A stretch of DNA of 7,347 nucleotides from assembly GCA_002342985.1 (NCBI GenBank), contig DDRC01000107.1, positions 7,070 to 14,416 on the forward strand. The letters run 5' to 3'. This stretch comes from Flavobacteriales bacterium UBA2426. Lineage in GTDB: Bacteria > Bacteroidota > Bacteroidia > Flavobacteriales_F > PHOS-HE28. Made by a program: the position numbers and the translations under genes. Position 1 is the stretch's first letter; the number at the start of each line of letters is the position of its first letter. Below the pieces are notes generated by a model. It searched no databases and was not told the origin of the DNA. It was given only the letters and a program-made list of their open reading frames with translations. Positions 6,069 to 7,347 of the stretch are shown piece after piece.

Positions 6069-6721
6069 GCGGGTTCCACTTGCAGGTGATGGCTCACATC
6101 CTTGCTGAGGCTGAAGGCGGCCCCGCTGCGGGGCTTCACGTCCATGCTGCCATCATAGGCGTGCACGTCCTGGATGGTGAGCACGCTGCCGATGCGGAGC
6201 CCCTTCGCGTCGAGCAGCCGCAGCAGCCCATCCGTGGTCTCGCTCACCGCCGCGATGCGCACGGTGCGGCCCTGCGCGCAGCTGCTGAGCCGCACCGTCT
6301 TGCGCGCGCGGATCCGGCCATGCCTGTCCGGTATGGGGTCGCCGTGCGGGTCGAAGGCCGGATGGCCGAGGTACGCGTCGAGCTTGTCGATGAGCTGCTC
6401 GCTGGCCACATGCTCCATCTGCTCGGCCACCTCATGCACCTCGTCCCAGCCGAAGCCGAGCCGCTCCACGAGGAAGGTCTCCCACAGGCGGTGCCGGCGC
6501 ACCAGCTGCAGCGCGATGGCCTCGCCAGTCGCGGTGAGCCGCGCCCCGTAGTAGGGCTCGTGCCTCAGCAGCTTCTTCCCCGCCAGCCGCTTCAGCATGT
6601 CGGTGACGCTGCTGGCCTTGGTGCGCAGCCGCGCGGCGATGTCCTTCGTGAGCGCGCGGTCCCCCTCCTGCAGGAGCGCGTGCACGGCCTTGAGGTGGTC
6701 CTCCTCGCTGCGGGTGAGCAT
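6065..6721 (-). CDS. mntR: DtxR/MntR-family metal-dependent transcriptional repressor with FeoA-like domain
   Basis: The 218-aa product has the full DtxR architecture. A winged helix-turn-helix (about 5-62) carries recognition helix TKASSVTDMLKRL. A dimerisation/metal-binding domain (about 63-138) follows, then a C-terminal SH3-like FeoA domain (about 145-215, RTVRIAAVS...LRIGSVLTI). Placed against family knowledge, D8, H77, E100, E103 and H104 match the primary metal site of B. subtilis MntR (D8, H77, E99, E102, H103). E100 stands where iron-sensing DtxR has Cys102, which favours a Mn(II) sensor. The E11 of MntR is Lys here. H77, E81 and H96 also correspond to the ancillary-site residues of DtxR (H79, E83, H98). 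The start at 6721 (MLTRSEEDHL) is family-typical. The open frame continues upstream, but that part runs through the promoter and antisense to the next gene. It heads the minus cluster, overlaps the ZIP gene by 4 nt, and probably regulates itself through the operator at 6744-6757. Confidence 0.94.
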   Translation of the reverse strand: MLTRSEEDHLKAVHALLQEGDRALTKDIAARLRTKASSVTDMLKRLAGKKLLRHEPYYGARLTATGEAIALQLVRRHRLWETFLVERLGFGWDEVHEVAEQMEHVASEQLIDKLDAYLGHPAFDPHGDPIPDRHGRIRARKTVRLSSCAQGRTVRIAAVSETTDGLLRLLDAKGLRIGSVLTIQDVHAYDGSMDVKPRSGAAFSLSKDVSHHLQVEPA

Positions 6722-6727
6722 GCGGCG

Positions 6728-6758
6728 CAAAGGTATATGAAAATTAGATATGTCTAAA
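6728..6758 (-). promoter_or_regulatory. Promoter of the mntR-ZIP operon
   Basis: On the minus strand TACCTTTG (6735-6728) is a perfect match to the Bacteroidota -7 consensus TAnnTTTG. Nineteen bases upstream lies TTTA (6758-6755), three of four matches to the -33 element TTTG. The -7 element ends only 6 nt before the mntR ATG, so transcription should begin at or next to the start codon. The -33 element overlaps the operator arm. Confidence 0.68.
6744..6757. promoter_or_regulatory. DtxR/MntR-type operator
   Basis: TTAGA-TATG-TCTAA is a 14-bp palindrome with 12 of 14 positions symmetric, inside an AT-rich island in a GC-rich region. It has the TTAG...CTAA layout of DtxR-family boxes. It is centred between the divergent mntR and receptor starts and covers the proposed -33 region of both, so metal-loaded MntR bound here would block both promoters. 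Confidence 0.72.
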
Positions 6759-6774
6759 AATGGGATTACCTTCG
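6744..6774 (+). promoter_or_regulatory. Promoter of the TonB-dependent receptor gene
   Basis: TACCTTCG (6767-6774) matches TAnnTTTG except for one C, and TTAG (6744-6747) sits 19 bases upstream as a 3-of-4 match to the -33 element, within the left operator arm. Only 4 nt separate the -7 element from the ATG at 6779, again predicting a leaderless or nearly leaderless message. Confidence 0.5.
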
Positions 6775-6778
6775 CCGC

Positions 6779-7347
6779 ATGTTCCGGTGGGCCGCCCTCC
6801 TTCCCTGCCTCATCCCGGTGTGGGTATCGGGCCAATGCACGGTGCGCGGCACGGTGCGCGGCCCGGAGGGCCCGGTGCCCTTCGCCAGCATCGCGCTGGA
6901 GGGCCGGTCGCGCGGCACGGCGGCCGATGCCCAGGGCCGTTTCATGTTGGAGGCGCTTCCCTGCGGCCCGGTGCGCCTGGCGGTGAGCGCGGTGGGCTAC
7001 CGCAGGCGCTCGCTCACGGTGCAGGCGGCCGATGAGGCGGCGGTGATCGTGCTCGAACCCGCGGCTGCGGAGCTGGAAGAGGTGGTGGTGTCCGGTACCA
7101 TGGCCCCTGTGTCGCGCGATGCCAGCCCCGTGCCCGTGGAGGTGATCACGCCTGCGCTCTTCCGGAAGAACCCGGGGCCTGCGTTGCTCGATGCCGTGGG
7201 GATGGTGAACGGCGTGCGCCCCCAACTGAACTGCAGCGTGTGCAACACCGGCGATATACACATCAACGGCATGGAGGGCCCTTACACCCTCGTGCTCATC
7301 GACGGCATGCCCATCGTGAGCGGGTTGAGCACGGTGTACGGGCCTAA
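6779..7347 (+). CDS. TonB-dependent outer-membrane receptor, N-terminal part (likely metal uptake)
   Basis: The first 189 residues of a TonB-dependent receptor are present; the frame is still open at the window edge. In order: a signal peptide (MFRWAALLPCLIPVWVSG, cleavage near residues 18-20); a carboxypeptidase-regulatory-like beta-sandwich (about 21-93, with VRGTVRGPEGPVPFASI, GTAADAQGRF and VSAVGYRRR); a TonB box-like stretch LEEVVVSGT (99-107); and the start of the plug domain (about 115 onward) with INGMEGPYTLVLIDGMPIVSGL. The plug carries N-C-S-V-C (151-155), a CxxC pair where generic receptors have none. From memory this NCxxCNTGDI variant marks a Bacteroidota receptor subset, unverified. 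Such receptors import bound metals or other ligands across the outer membrane using the proton motive force via TonB. Divergence from mntR over a shared operator suggests metal-repressed expression and a Mn or Fe ligand. The start is supported by the signal peptide and the mirrored promoter. A full receptor would need about 500-700 more residues. Confidence 0.92.
   Translation, partial: MFRWAALLPCLIPVWVSGQCTVRGTVRGPEGPVPFASIALEGRSRGTAADAQGRFMLEALPCGPVRLAVSAVGYRRRSLTVQAADEAAVIVLEPAAAELEEVVVSGTMAPVSRDASPVPVEVITPALFRKNPGPALLDAVGMVNGVRPQLNCSVCNTGDIHINGMEGPYTLVLIDGMPIVSGLSTVYGP

Larger units (their letters stand above)
6719..6781. repeat. Imperfect inverted repeat joining the two divergent start codons
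   Basis: CATGCGGCG (6719-6727) is the perfect complement of CGCCGCATG (6773-6781), and AAGGTA (6730-6735) of TACCTT (6767-6772). The left arm has two extra bases (CA at 6728-6729). Each 9-bp arm contains a start codon, and the 6-bp arms are parts of the -7 elements. The centre at about 6750 coincides with the centre of the TTAGA-N4-TCTAA operator. Confidence 0.85.

Noticed and set aside
5190..6089. 299-aa plus-strand frame across the ZIP gene
   Set aside because: It is the complement of clear ZIP and SmpB genes, and its His/Gly/Glu-rich product is typical of antisense frames in GC-rich DNA.
6722..7261. The open frame extending the regulator upstream to 398 aa
   Set aside because: The extra 180 residues run through the promoter and operator and antisense to the well-supported receptor. 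They are Arg/His/Ala-rich with no domain, and the family-typical start is at 6721.
1..7347. CRISPR array, transposon or toxin-antitoxin module
   Set aside because: No regularly spaced direct repeats, no transposase and no small gene pair were seen.

Overview
The window looks like a GC-rich member of the Bacteroidota, possibly Flavobacteriales-like. Four points support this. There is a DUF3078-type outer-membrane protein and a TonB-dependent receptor with an N-terminal carboxypeptidase-regulatory-like domain. The -7 promoter elements are of the TAnnTTTG type. No chosen start codon has a convincing Shine-Dalgarno sequence. Species assignment is not possible from this sequence alone.

Layout, left to right. 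The 3' end of sucD (succinyl-CoA synthetase alpha) enters on the + strand and meets a convergent fatty-acid 2-hydroxylase-like membrane enzyme. A tRNA-Val(GAC) gene follows on the + strand. After it come about 500 bp with no convincing gene, but with hairpins, a possible pseudoknot and a run of nine G. A DUF3078 outer-membrane protein gene (+) ends at a strong two-way hairpin. That hairpin directly abuts the stop codon of a convergent four-gene minus-strand cluster.

Read 5' to 3' on its own strand, the minus cluster is: MntR/DtxR-type metalloregulator, ZIP-family metal transporter, SmpB, and a GT39-like polytopic glycosyltransferase. The regulator and ZIP genes overlap by ATGA. The smpB and glycosyltransferase genes overlap by TGATG. 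About 59 bp containing a hairpin separate ZIP from smpB. A TonB-dependent receptor gene diverges from the regulator on the + strand and runs off the right edge.

The most interesting part is the 63-bp span from one divergent ATG to the other (6719-6781). It is almost a mirror image of itself. A DtxR-type operator (TTAGA-N4-TCTAA) sits at its centre. A TACCTTYG -7 element lies on each side, only 4-6 nt before each ATG, which predicts leaderless or nearly leaderless mRNAs in both directions. The proposed -33 elements fall within or at the edge of the operator. The regulator has a MntR-like metal-site pattern (D8, H77, E100, E103, H104). My inference is a compact manganese (or iron) homeostasis module: outer-membrane receptor, inner-membrane ZIP importer, and their shared metal-dependent repressor.
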